NCBI GenBank assembly: GCA_003454835.1
Contig: DMTA01000164.1
Location: forward strand, 5,994 to 19,558
Source: Achromobacter sp.
GTDB taxonomy: Bacteria > Pseudomonadota > Gammaproteobacteria > Burkholderiales > Burkholderiaceae_B
DNA: 13,565 bases
Reading direction: 5' to 3'
The position numbers and the translations under genes were made by a program. Below are positions 1 through 7,545 of this stretch, piece after piece. How positions within the stretch are numbered: position 1 is the first letter of the stretch; the number at the start of each line of letters is the position of its first letter. Under the pieces are notes generated by a model. It worked only from the letters and a program-made list of their open reading frames with translations, made no database searches and was not told where the DNA came from.

Positions 1-1
1 G

Positions 2-1066
2 CGCGCGCCCTTGTGGGTGCCCGAAAGACCGGGCGGCGCCAAGCGTCTGGTGCACCTGGCAAGCTTCGCACTGTCGAGCCTGCCGTCCCTGCTGCGCGCC
101 GCGATGCGCCGCCCCGACATCATCCTGGTCGTCGAACCCGCCCTCTTCTGCGCCCCGGCCGCGTGGCTGACGGCCCGCCTGACCGGCGCGCGCGCCTGGC
201 TGCACATCCAGGACTTCGAGGTCGACGCGGCGTTCGAACTGGGGCTGCTGAAGGGCGGCGCCCTGCGATCGATGGTCAAGCGGGCGGAGCGATGGTTGAT
301 GCGCAGGTTTGACCGCGTGTCGACGATATCAAACCGGATGCTGGATCTGGCGCTTTCCAAAGGCATAGACCCTGCCCGCGCCGTGCTGCTGCCCAACTGG
401 ATCGACGTCAACGCCATCACGCCGTTGGCAGAAGGCGGGGATTACCGCGCGCAGCTCGGTATTCCGGACAACGCCATCGTGGCGCTGTATTCGGGGAATA
501 TGGGTGGCAAACAGGGCCTGCAGATTCTGGCGGACGTGGCGCGGCGTCTTAACCGCGAGGACCGTCTGTGGTTCCTGTTTTGCGGTCAGGGCCCGGAACG
601 CGCAGCGCTGGAGGAAAAGTGCCGGGGTCTGACGCGAGTTATTTTTCTGGATTTGCAACCGGCGGAACGCCTGGGTGCGCTGCTGGGCACGGCAGACATC
701 CACCTGTTGCCCCAACGCGCTGGCGCGGCCGACCTGGTCATGCCTTCGAAGCTGACCGGCATGCTGGCCAGCGGCCGCCCGGTGGTCTGCGGCGCGGCCC
801 GCGGCACGGAGCTTGCCAGTGTCGTGTCGCGCTGCGGCCTGCTGACACCGCCCGAGGATGCCGTGGCCATGGCCGAGGCGGTGCGCAAGCTCAGCTACAA
901 CGCGCAGATCCGCGAAACGCTAGGTGCAGCGGCGCGGCAGTATGCGATGGCGCATCTGCATGTGGATGCAGTGCTGGGTGCGGCGGAGCGGGAGTTTATG
1001 GCGATTGCTAAGAGCAAGGGCCGGGGAGCGCCGGCGGAGACGCGGGCGAGTGAGGGGGATGTTTGA
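2..1066 (+). CDS. wcaI: WcaI-family glycosyltransferase, 3' part (5' end outside window)
   Basis: This is a GT-B fold, GT4-like glycosyltransferase of the WcaI family. Such enzymes transfer a sugar from a nucleotide-sugar donor to a lipid-linked exopolysaccharide repeat unit at the inner face of the cytoplasmic membrane. The frame is open from base 2, and the first visible residues (RAPLWVPERPGGAKRL) match an internal stretch of the family, so the TTG at 11 is not a real start and roughly the first 50-60 residues are missing. The acceptor-side half is followed by the C-terminal donor-binding half: SGNMGGKQGL at 491-520, a FCGQGPE motif near 578-598, and the donor-loop motif PSKLTGMLASGRPVV at 743-787. 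It ends with TGA at 1064-1066 and converges on the T6SS module. It is probably the last gene of an exopolysaccharide operon. The family call is firm; the exact sugar is unknown. Confidence 0.85.
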   Translation, partial: RAPLWVPERPGGAKRLVHLASFALSSLPSLLRAAMRRPDIILVVEPALFCAPAAWLTARLTGARAWLHIQDFEVDAAFELGLLKGGALRSMVKRAERWLMRRFDRVSTISNRMLDLALSKGIDPARAVLLPNWIDVNAITPLAEGGDYRAQLGIPDNAIVALYSGNMGGKQGLQILADVARRLNREDRLWFLFCGQGPERAALEEKCRGLTRVIFLDLQPAERLGALLGTADIHLLPQRAGAADLVMPSKLTGMLASGRPVVCGAARGTELASVVSRCGLLTPPEDAVAMAEAVRKLSYNAQIRETLGAAARQYAMAHLHVDAVLGAAEREFMAIAKSKGRGAPAETRASEGDV

Positions 1067-1149
1067 AGGGCTGTGTGTTCTGGACTTGGCGCATGCCTTG
1101 GCGGACAAGGGACAGCACGGACAGCGTCGCCTTGCCCCGCCGTTCTTGT

Positions 1150-2046
1150 TTAGCCTGAAGAAAAGCCACAATGTCGATTGTTCTCCTCCGGAAATTGAAT
1201 CTCCGGGTAAAGGAGAACGATCAATTGCGGCAAGGCCATGGACGGCATGAACACGAGCAGAATCGCCAAATCCACCCAGATTGTCAGCGGCAACCATAGC
1301 CGCGCCTTCTTTGTGGTGAGAGACCTTACGATCCAACGGCCACCGTAGCGCATCAGCACATCACGCGGACTTTGGGGGAGTGCGATGATTTTGGGTGGGG
1401 GCAAGTCTTCGATCTGGGCCATAAACCGATGAAGCCAAGCCCAGATATGGTCTGCCCAAATCTCGCCGTTATACATCACCGGTATCTTGACCAACTGAGG
1501 CTCCGGCAGGTTGCAGGTATAACCGACAAGGTAGAGATAAGGTTGTGCTCTACCTGTTGTCCAATCAATGCCTTGCAACCGATCCCAGTCCAGTTCCCAT
1601 ATGGTGTCCGAGCTTTCTTCGGGATACGGGACGTAATAAACGCGGCGGGATCGGCGGTCGAAACGGACTTTCGAACAGCGATACCTGTAACGCGGCAACA
1701 AGATGCGAGAAAGGAAGAACCCAAGAAGTCCTATGACAGGAAGGCCTAGAATAGGCACCCAAACCACTCCAAACCAGTTGTCAACACCTACGATCACTGC
1801 GATGAGAAATACAAGAAGCCCAAAGAAAGTGAAGGCTCGAAGGCCAAATCCCTCTAGTTCGGTTTGCAGCGTATCAGAAACAACTTCAATGCAATCATCA
1901 TTGAACCGGACCGCTTGAATAGCAGGAGTCTCGTGTGAGCCGGGGGTCGTAGGCAATAACGTGCTTGCAAAGCGAAAGAGCCGCCAGTTGTTTTGAATCT
2001 CCATAAACGATGGGCGCGCCTGCCTATCCCGCTTAGTAGTTCGCAT
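1150..2046 (-). CDS. DUF6708-like membrane protein, candidate immunity/accessory protein of the T6SS effector
   Basis: A 298-aa protein with two hydrophobic helices at about residues 71-88 and 93-113. A soluble section follows, with a basic motif (KVRFDRRSRRVYYVP, 126-140) and a conserved-looking WELDWDRLQGIDW stretch (150-162). A further hydrophobic stretch lies at about 251-280. This layout fits the DUF6708 family, commonly found beside VasX-type effectors; I recognise it by pattern only. The ATG at 2046 is chosen because it overlaps the effector's stop by one base (TAATG) and has a GGGAG ribosome site at 2055-2059. The frame stays open further upstream, and a second ATG at 2004 has no ribosome site. 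By analogy with TsiV2, the membrane immunity protein of VasX, it probably protects the inner membrane from the neighbouring toxin, but an accessory role is possible. GC is clearly lower than in flanking genes, suggesting horizontal acquisition. Confidence 0.75.
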   Translation of the reverse strand: MRTTKRDRQARPSFMEIQNNWRLFRFASTLLPTTPGSHETPAIQAVRFNDDCIEVVSDTLQTELEGFGLRAFTFFGLLVFLIAVIVGVDNWFGVVWVPILGLPVIGLLGFFLSRILLPRYRYRCSKVRFDRRSRRVYYVPYPEESSDTIWELDWDRLQGIDWTTGRAQPYLYLVGYTCNLPEPQLVKIPVMYNGEIWADHIWAWLHRFMAQIEDLPPPKIIALPQSPRDVLMRYGGRWIVRSLTTKKARLWLPLTIWVDLAILLVFMPSMALPQLIVLLYPEIQFPEENNRHCGFSSG

Positions 2047-5000
2047 TATTGAGGCTCCCGGACTGGAGCGACCAACGCTTCGTCGATGGGATCTGTAAGC
2101 CAAGTACCTCGTGTAAATACGAGCGGCTCCTGCTGCGGGAATAGCGCGACGCTGGGCTGATTTACGATATCTGGCCGGTAACAATAGTCCAGCATGACTT
2201 CCGTGTCTTCACGCATGATGATTTGCCAGCTCAACTGGCGGGTACCTTCTCGAATGAAGTCTTTGCCAGTAACCATGCATTCCGTGTCATATGGGAAGTG
2301 GTAGCCCGGGGCTGCTGCGATGGGTCCATGGACCATATTCAGGATTTTGCCGTTCCGCTTCGCTTTGAGCGTGTATTGGAAAACGTCGACGTGCCTTATA
2401 AGCGGCGAATCTTCGCCCAGAGTGGGATAGCGAGGGAGGACTACAGATAGCGAAAGAGTTCCTATGCCGTCCTTCGCGATATCGCGCCGTAGAGCAACGC
2501 TGTCTTGCCAGAGTCCATAAATAGGGATGCTGCGGACTGCAATATCGCGCACAGACATCGAGGGAGCTTCCCAATTAGCTACAGCGCGAACACCGTAAAC
2601 AGCACCATGGAAAGCAATAAGTTCTTCGTCTAAAGACTTATAACGATAAGCTCGCGCACCCCGATTCCAAAAGCTGTGTGCCAACCAGACTTCGTCGGGC
2701 TGAAATTTGGCGAGAGCGGCCTGTATGCTGAAATAAATCACGCCTGCAGTGGCGATGAAGGCCAGCACAATCCAGCCGACTGACCCGACAACACCAAGGA
2801 CGAAGCCTGAGGCACTTAGGAACAACCCAGCAGCCGCCAATGCTCCAAATCCAGCTGACGCCATATATAGTCGACCAGCCTCGGAATTTTGTTGAGTTGT
2901 GAAGGCATGGGAAGCACGAATCGCGTCGGCAATGGCACCGAATGCGGTAGTTATTGCGCCAGCTTTTGTGGCGAGTGTTCGAGCTGGAAAAGCGGCCTTT
3001 CGTGCTGCGGCAAGTGATTCTCCTTTGGCCAATGTACGGAGCTGAATCAGGTCGGCCTTAACGAACAAGCCCGAGCTAATTACGGCCGATACTGCAGCCA
3101 AGGCACTTGCGCCGCTAGCGAATCCGGCAAATGAAAAATCAATCCTCCCGTTTGCGAGATCTTTGATCGATGATCGCATTGCCATGATGGCTGATACAGC
3201 GGCAAGTCCCGTGAATGCATACTCGGCGCGCACGATCCCAGTCTGCGCGGCGCCGTAGGCCGGACTTTGACGACCCCGTTCCAACATACGCTTGAACACG
3301 TTGCCTTCAAGTTGGAACGGCTGTCGATTGTTCGCTGTGGATGGAGCGGAAGAAATGCGTTTCACCTGGTCCCCCACGCGCACCTCTTCGTAAAGGAACA
3401 CCGTCGCCGCCTGGTCGCGCAACGGCCGCCTGACCGTAATGCCCCACTTCCTAAGCCGCTCGGTGTTCATGTGTTGCTCACCATGAAACTGGGCGTATTG
3501 AAAGCGCGCCTCAGCGCTGGACACGCGGTACGTGACGATCGTGCTGCCAACACGGACTTCAGCAAATAGGCGTAATCGTCGAACTATGCTGTCGGCCGTA
3601 GCATCGGGCAAACTCATATCGCCCAGCTGTGACAGCATCTGGCTTACGAGTACATCTGAGGCCTTAGTTGCCGGATAAGAAACATTAAATTGAAAGATAG
3701 GCGCAAAGGCGGCAACCCCAATATCCAGCGCATTTTTCAGCAGCGGTGGGTTGGCGAGGTTGACGTAAAACTCTCGGATTCCGTGTCCCAACGCCAACCA
3801 GACAGGACTCTTTTCTGGTTGGGCCAACAACACTTTACGGTAAGTGGATCGGCCACTTTCGCTGTGAGTCAGATTACCGACGCAGTGGGCAACAACTCGC
3901 TCATAGTCTTGCGCGTTTTCTTTTGCGCCCAGGTCGAAACAGGACCGCACCTTGCTGAACCAGCCATCCTGCCAATCCTTGGCTATCGCGCTGCCTCCAG
4001 TCTTGATCCAACTCTCTAGGTCGTTCACTAGCGTGTCAATGGCGGACTGTTTCCGCTTGACGGCTTCTTCGTACGCCAGCATGTATGGCACAGCATTCCC
4101 GAACAAGACATCCGCATTGCTGTTTTGATCGAAGCGAACCAGATCTCGCCTTTTGGCGTAGGCTTGCGGGGTCTCCCGCTCTTGAACGCTCTGCAAGTAC
4201 TGCTTGATGACGGTGGCGCTCGTGTACGCGTGATTGTTATCGATTTCATAAACCTGCCGATCTGCCGCGGCGACAGCGACAAGATGCGCCAACTCACTCA
4301 CGACACCGATCGGGTCGTGCAACGCGACCGCCAGAGGAACGATATTCTTTATCGGAACAAGCTCGACGTGTGCGCCTGGAATGACGCTGTCGTATGTCGT
4401 GAACGACTCCGGAAGAGATATCTCGCTCCATGTGTAGCCCGGCCTATCATTCAAGCCGGGTCGTCGCAGTTCCGGCGTTGCGTGAGCAAGCAGCGCAATG
4501 TTGAACGCGTGGGGTTGTTCAACGCCACCGGACGGCCTGACCTTTGTCGCCAGCCTGGTGCGGATGCCATCGACATCATTCTCAATGCTCCATAGCCGGG
4601 CATGGGTGAGCATCGTCTCACTGGTCATCAGGTAGACGACGTCTGCTGTCTTGCTCTCTGGGGCAGATAGATAAGGCCTGGCGCTGGCGATTTCGGGGCA
4701 AGCGAGCCGCCCGGGAATGTCATCCTGATCGTCGGCGCGGGTCCACCAAATGCGCGCAAATCGCAGGTCGTCGGTGACCTGATAGTGCTGCGTCCACATA
4801 CGGCCGTGCTGGAAATAGCACAGATAGACGTAGGCGCCAGGACGAAGCACGCGAAGGCCGTATGCCTTGCCAGCGGCCAGCTTGGGATAGCCATCGGTGC
4901 CAAGCGTTGGAAACACGCGTTCATCCCAGGAGCTCTCTGCAACGCCATAGCGCAAAGGATAGATGGGCACGCACCGCTCACACGGTGGCGGTGAGATGGC

Positions 5001-5063
5001 CTTGCCCAGTTGTTTTTCATTGGGACGTTCAGGACCCAGGGCTTTTTTGTAGGGCTGCGTCAT
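2046..5063 (-). CDS. VasX-like (BTH_I2691-family) T6SS pore-forming effector
   Basis: A 1005-aa protein. Residues about 25-180 resemble the VasX N-terminal domain, including the signature CERCVPIYPLRYGVA (28-42) and the aromatic-rich stretch GLRVLRPGAYVYLCYF (69-84). A long soluble middle section follows. Clustered hydrophobic segments lie at about 617-634 (weak), 643-669, 694-714, 734-754 and 757-782. A C-terminal domain of about 220 residues begins with the family-like DEVWLAHSFWNRG (790-802). Known VasX is delivered by VgrG through the T6SS and permeabilises target inner membranes; the same role is inferred here. ATG 5063 is preferred over the upstream in-frame codon at 5126 because AGGA (5071-5074) sits 7 nt before it, and because the protein from there begins just ahead of the family domain. 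It lies directly downstream of a broken vgrG and is coupled to the DUF6708-like gene. The N-terminal coding region is nearer the host GC than the toxin end. Confidence 0.85.
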   Translation of the reverse strand: MTQPYKKALGPERPNEKQLGKAISPPPCERCVPIYPLRYGVAESSWDERVFPTLGTDGYPKLAAGKAYGLRVLRPGAYVYLCYFQHGRMWTQHYQVTDDLRFARIWWTRADDQDDIPGRLACPEIASARPYLSAPESKTADVVYLMTSETMLTHARLWSIENDVDGIRTRLATKVRPSGGVEQPHAFNIALLAHATPELRRPGLNDRPGYTWSEISLPESFTTYDSVIPGAHVELVPIKNIVPLAVALHDPIGVVSELAHLVAVAAADRQVYEIDNNHAYTSATVIKQYLQSVQERETPQAYAKRRDLVRFDQNSNADVLFGNAVPYMLAYEEAVKRKQSAIDTLVNDLESWIKTGGSAIAKDWQDGWFSKVRSCFDLGAKENAQDYERVVAHCVGNLTHSESGRSTYRKVLLAQPEKSPVWLALGHGIREFYVNLANPPLLKNALDIGVAAFAPIFQFNVSYPATKASDVLVSQMLSQLGDMSLPDATADSIVRRLRLFAEVRVGSTIVTYRVSSAEARFQYAQFHGEQHMNTERLRKWGITVRRPLRDQAATVFLYEEVRVGDQVKRISSAPSTANNRQPFQLEGNVFKRMLERGRQSPAYGAAQTGIVRAEYAFTGLAAVSAIMAMRSSIKDLANGRIDFSFAGFASGASALAAVSAVISSGLFVKADLIQLRTLAKGESLAAARKAAFPARTLATKAGAITTAFGAIADAIRASHAFTTQQNSEAGRLYMASAGFGALAAAGLFLSASGFVLGVVGSVGWIVLAFIATAGVIYFSIQAALAKFQPDEVWLAHSFWNRGARAYRYKSLDEELIAFHGAVYGVRAVANWEAPSMSVRDIAVRSIPIYGLWQDSVALRRDIAKDGIGTLSLSVVLPRYPTLGEDSPLIRHVDVFQYTLKAKRNGKILNMVHGPIAAAPGYHFPYDTECMVTGKDFIREGTRQLSWQIIMREDTEVMLDYCYRPDIVNQPSVALFPQQEPLVFTRGTWLTDPIDEALVAPVREPQ

Positions 5064-5451
5064 AGAGGGTTCCTCAAGATGTTGTGATGGCCGATGCTGC
5101 CGCTCGCCACCTCGCATCCCTGGCAAAGCGCCTTCGCGAACACTGAGACGCTGCTGGAGATACCCGGCTCCGGACGCGCGTCATCGGGCTCGGCGCGCGA
5201 GCGGCAGTGGATGAAGAGAGGATTTGTTGAACCGCGACGGCTACCTGGCGCGCTGTGGGTTGGCCATTCCGGATCGTGAGCAGCGCTGCGAGGTCAAGAA
5301 CATTGCGGACGTCGACGGCCGCATTGGCGCTGACCCGGGCCATGCGCCTCACGGAGTGCTTGGGCAGAACTCTCCGCGACGTGAATTCGACGACGTCGAA
5401 GGACTCGTCGTTGACCGCAAACGTGAAGCGAAAATCGGATTCGATAGGCAT
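5060..5451 (-). pseudogene. vgrG remnant (T6SS spike): N-terminal stub joined to a possible C-terminal tail
   Basis: From ATG 5451 (ribosome site GGAG just upstream) the frame reads MPIESDFRFTFAVNDESFDVVEFT, then SANAAVD and LDLAALLTI. This is the start of the VgrG gp27-like domain as found in Burkholderiales. The segment between these blocks (SRRVLPKHSVRRMAR) has lost the usual family character, and the similarity ends after about 75 residues. That frame stops at 5074-5076, giving a 125-aa ORF against roughly 850-900 aa for an intact VgrG. In a second frame, about 5226 to 5060, the same DNA reads as a sensible tail containing ALCQGCEVASGS (a C-x2-C motif). Its TGA overlaps the effector ATG (ATGA), as intact vgrG-effector pairs often do. 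I infer an out-of-frame internal deletion that left both ends. The VgrG start is confident; the tail is tentative. It could not form a working spike. Confidence 0.75.
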
Positions 5452-5710
5452 GGCGTGCTCCTGCAACGACAGGCCTTTCCCATCACCGATGAGTGCTCAG
5501 CCTGCGCCCGGCCATTACGGCACGCCAACTCAGGCTTGGAAATCAGACACGTATGATTTTGACGTGCATCAGTTGAGAACTTGATCGCGTTCGCAAGACG
5601 TTCGCTAGGTGATGGCTGGACCCGCCACGCGCCTTGCGATGTTCAATGCCACAGCATCTGTCGGCACCACGCTCAACGAACAACTTTTATTTCGATAACT
5701 TTCACGCGCA
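5452..5710. other. Intergenic region upstream of the vgrG remnant
   Basis: No gene is supported here. The frames open on the + strand are shadows, and the - strand frame that runs through is an out-of-register reading of the neighbouring regulator. It should hold whatever promoter drives the T6SS module, but I see no convincing -35/-10 pair. A 7-base direct repeat, CGTTCGC, occurs at 5588-5594 and 5599-5605, with starts 11 bp apart (about one helical turn). Confidence 0.5.
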
Positions 5711-5757
5711 CAAAAAAACAAGGCCTGTGCAGACGGCGTCGCCACCCGCACAGGCCC
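5711..5757 (-). terminator. Intrinsic terminator of the first LuxR-type regulator
   Basis: Read on the - strand, a perfect 9-bp stem (GGCCTGTGC at 5748-5756 and GCACAGGCC at 5722-5730) encloses a 17-nt loop that can itself pair weakly. It is followed by TTG and a run of seven T (complement of 5712-5718). The hairpin begins 18 nt after the stop codon of the regulator ending at 5775. This is a textbook Rho-independent terminator, and it separates the regulator from the T6SS module transcribed in the same direction. Confidence 0.92.
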
Positions 5758-5774
5758 TGACTCACGTCGTCGCA

Positions 5775-6440
5775 TCAACCCGCTTCGCCCTTCCCTGGCG
5801 GAGGCTGCCCATTCGAGCTTCGCACCAACCCCATCTGCACCGCGATGTACGCCGCCTCGGCCTGATTGCGCGCATTGAGCTTCCAGTAAAGCGTGCGCGC
5901 GTGGCTCTTGACGGTGGCGACCGAGATGCCGACCTGCTGGCCGATCTCGCGCATGGTCTTGCCTTGCACGAGAAGCTGCAGAATCTCCTCCTGCCGCTGC
6001 GTGAGCTCGCGCAGCTCCTGCACCGACGCGTGCGTCGTGCTGGGCGGTCTGCCCGCGGGTTGGGGATAGCACTCGCCGCCCGCGATCACCAGGCTGACCG
6101 CCGCGGCCAGCGCATCGGGGCTGGACGCCTTGGGCAGATAGCCCGCGACGCCGGCGCGCGCACACGCGGCCATGACACTCTGGTCCATCGCCGAATACAG
6201 AACGAGCACGAGCCTGGGCATGAAGAATGCCATTGCCTGGGACAGAAGCCCGACGTCCTGCTCCGCGGAGCCGCTGCAACCCACAACCAGCAATTCCACT
6301 GGTTTGTTGATTGAGCTGGACATGTTGAGAAGGTGGGCTGGCGAGATGGCCAGGATATCGTCGGCGTTGCGCACACGTTCCAGCACATGCTGAATTGCGA
6401 CACGAAGCAGAGCGTAGTCTTCGATCAGTACGGTTGTCAT
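5775..6440 (-). CDS. LuxR-type response regulator with a degenerate receiver (copy 1)
   Basis: A 221-aa DNA-binding regulator of NarL/FixJ layout. A receiver-like domain covers about residues 1-125 and a LuxR helix-turn-helix about 144-208 (LTQRQEEILQLLVQGKT, then REIGQQVGISVATVKSHA). In the receiver the acidic pair survives as ED (7-8) and the conserved lysine as K104 (YLPKAS). The phospho-acceptor position after beta-3, VELLVVG, is Gly54 instead of Asp, so conventional phosphorylation should be impossible. ATG 6440 is preferred because the protein then begins like its paralogue (M..VLIE); an ATG at 6464 would add eight residues, and neither has a strong ribosome site. The paralogue lies 355 bp upstream on the same strand, and no histidine kinase is nearby. 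An RcsA-like role in controlling surface polysaccharide would fit the neighbourhood, but this is inference only. Confidence 0.88.
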   Translation of the reverse strand: MTTVLIEDYALLRVAIQHVLERVRNADDILAISPAHLLNMSSSINKPVELLVVGCSGSAEQDVGLLSQAMAFFMPRLVLVLYSAMDQSVMAACARAGVAGYLPKASSPDALAAAVSLVIAGGECYPQPAGRPPSTTHASVQELRELTQRQEEILQLLVQGKTMREIGQQVGISVATVKSHARTLYWKLNARNQAEAAYIAVQMGLVRSSNGQPPPGKGEAG

Positions 6441-6795
6441 CCCGGGAAGAACCTTGTGACGCATGGCCCATTACGGTTCCCATGACGCTGGCGCAACGCC
6501 GCGCAAGGCGCGGGTTCACGCGCTTTGCCAGGTTCAGGGGAATACTGTCCGCAGCCTGTGGATTGCAGTGGCGAGACTGAGTGATTCGCCCTATCAATCC
6601 ATGCTTGCGGACACAACTCATGCTATCAGCGGCTACGTTCGCTGAATCTCGTTCAGGAGGATGATTGGTGGCGGAAAGCGAGGTGACAGCGACCCGAACA
6701 CCTGCTTTCTATGCCTTAGCCGTATTGGCTATGCGCAACCCCGGCAGCGTTGGAACTGGGCGTTCCTGCTGCCGGGCAGGCAGCGCAAACCTGAC
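6441..6795. other. Intergenic region between the two LuxR-type regulators
   Basis: This should hold the promoter of copy 1 and the 3' end of the copy 2 transcript. I see no clear sigma-70 promoter. Visible structure: a small dyad CTGAA-N5-TTCAG just before 6655; a strong AGGAGG at 6655-6660 on the + strand; and a 9-bp inverted repeat at 6740-6776. The last two are listed separately. Confidence 0.5.
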
Positions 6796-6817
6796 TCAAC
6801 CGAGCTTGCGCCCATAG
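6668..6817 (+). CDS. Possible 49-aa small ORF with a strong ribosome site
   Basis: A GTG start lies 7 nt after a perfect AGGAGG (6655-6660) and opens a 49-codon frame that ends at TAG 6815-6817. The peptide begins MAESEVTATRTPAFYALAVLAMRNPG and has a mildly hydrophobic middle (AFYALAVLAM, about residues 13-22), too short for a clear membrane helix. Its end overlaps the 3' end of the opposite-strand regulator by 22 bp. I recognise no family, and no + strand promoter is evident. The Shine-Dalgarno match could be chance. Confidence 0.2.
   Translation: MAESEVTATRTPAFYALAVLAMRNPGSVGTGRSCCRAGSANLTQPSLRP
6740..6776. repeat. 9-bp inverted repeat (hairpin) downstream of the second LuxR-type regulator
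   Basis: CCCGGCAGC at 6740-6748 and GCTGCCGGG at 6768-6776 are perfect complements around a 19-nt loop. It lies 20 bp beyond the stop of the regulator ending at 6796. No T-run follows on either strand, so it is not a standard intrinsic terminator. It may act as an mRNA 3'-end stabiliser or Rho-dependent pause site, or it may be incidental. Confidence 0.5.
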
Positions 6818-7545
6818 ATCTGCCCGGCATCCACTTCACGCCCGTTCGGTTCATGCCATTCCAAGGTCGCACCGCGTTGCAGCGCCGCGTAAACGGCTTC
6901 GCCCTTGTTCTTGACATGCAGGCGCTGGTACAGCGTGCACGCATGCGTCTTGGCGGTTGCCACCGAGATATTGAGCATCCGGCTGACGGTCTTGATGGGA
7001 TAACCCCGTGCAAGCAACACAAGCACTTCGTACTGACGCGGCGTGATCTGCAGGAGCTGGGCACCCGCGCTGACGGGCATGGCGCCCTTCGAGCCGGCTT
7101 CTTCCGCATCCCGCGACGGCAGGGCGCATACGGTGGAGGCCGGAGCCTGCAGCGCCTGTTCGCTGGGGAAGCATTGCCCGCCCGCCATCACCAGGCGTAT
7201 GGCGGCCTCGAGGATCTCGACCGAAGCCGTTTTCATCAGGCAACCGTACACGCTGGCGCCAGGCAGACCTTGCACCGGCATGGGCAAGGGCATGACGTCC
7301 GTCAAAAGCAGAATCCGCTTGGGCGTCAGCACGCGTTGAATCTCGTGCAGGGCGCTCCATGCTTCATCGGTATCCACTGGCAAACCATAGATCAGAAGAT
7401 CGGCGCCCGCGTGCACGCCGTCGGCCTTGGACACGTCCGCAAGGCCCATCCCCTCGATCTCCCACACATCATCCAACTTGCTAAGAATCTGCCACAAACC
7501 CAACCGCAGTAGCGGATGAGCTTCAATCAGGACCATCTTGGCCAT
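6796..7545 (-). CDS. LuxR-type response regulator with a degenerate receiver (copy 2)
   Basis: A 249-aa regulator paralogous to the one at 5775-6440. A receiver-like domain covers about residues 1-127, a variable linker about 128-163 and a LuxR helix-turn-helix about 165-228 (ITPRQYEVLVLLARG, then VSRMLNISVATAKTHA). The phospho-acceptor position is Gly54 (ADLLIYG), and the first acidic pair is also weakened (EA at 8-9). The lysine is kept (K105 in LMKTAS). Both copies share the AGG-C-(Y/F)-P motif at the end of the receiver. ATG 7545 is well supported by GGGAGG at 7551-7556. The phosphorylation-dead receiver points to control by expression level, ligand binding or heterodimer formation. Duplication from a common ancestor is inferred from the colinear motifs; outside the DNA-binding helices identity looks only moderate, so the duplication is old. 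Confidence 0.88.
   Translation of the reverse strand: MAKMVLIEAHPLLRLGLWQILSKLDDVWEIEGMGLADVSKADGVHAGADLLIYGLPVDTDEAWSALHEIQRVLTPKRILLLTDVMPLPMPVQGLPGASVYGCLMKTASVEILEAAIRLVMAGGQCFPSEQALQAPASTVCALPSRDAEEAGSKGAMPVSAGAQLLQITPRQYEVLVLLARGYPIKTVSRMLNISVATAKTHACTLYQRLHVKNKGEAVYAALQRGATLEWHEPNGREVDAGQIYGRKLG

Noticed and set aside
1067..1149. Terminator or attachment site between the convergent WcaI and DUF6708-like genes
   Set aside because: No convincing hairpin with T-run, tRNA end or repeat matching the other side of the module could be found.
2047..2184. Upstream extension of the DUF6708-like gene to 2184
   Set aside because: It would overlap the effector by 139 bases and add an Arg-rich stretch; the TAATG overlap with GGGAG fixes the start at 2046.
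5605..6621. 338-codon - strand frame overlapping the first LuxR-type regulator
   Set aside because: It runs out of register through the regulator; its sequence is Arg/Ala-rich without a domain, while the overlapping frame has a complete receiver and helix-turn-helix.
6740..6776. Intrinsic terminator for the second LuxR-type regulator
   Set aside because: The 9-bp stem is perfect but no T-run follows on either strand, so it is recorded only as an inverted repeat.
6661..7512. 283-codon + strand frame beginning with ATG right after AGGAGG
   Set aside because: The ATG directly abuts the Shine-Dalgarno sequence with no spacer, and almost the whole frame is antisense to the well-supported second regulator.
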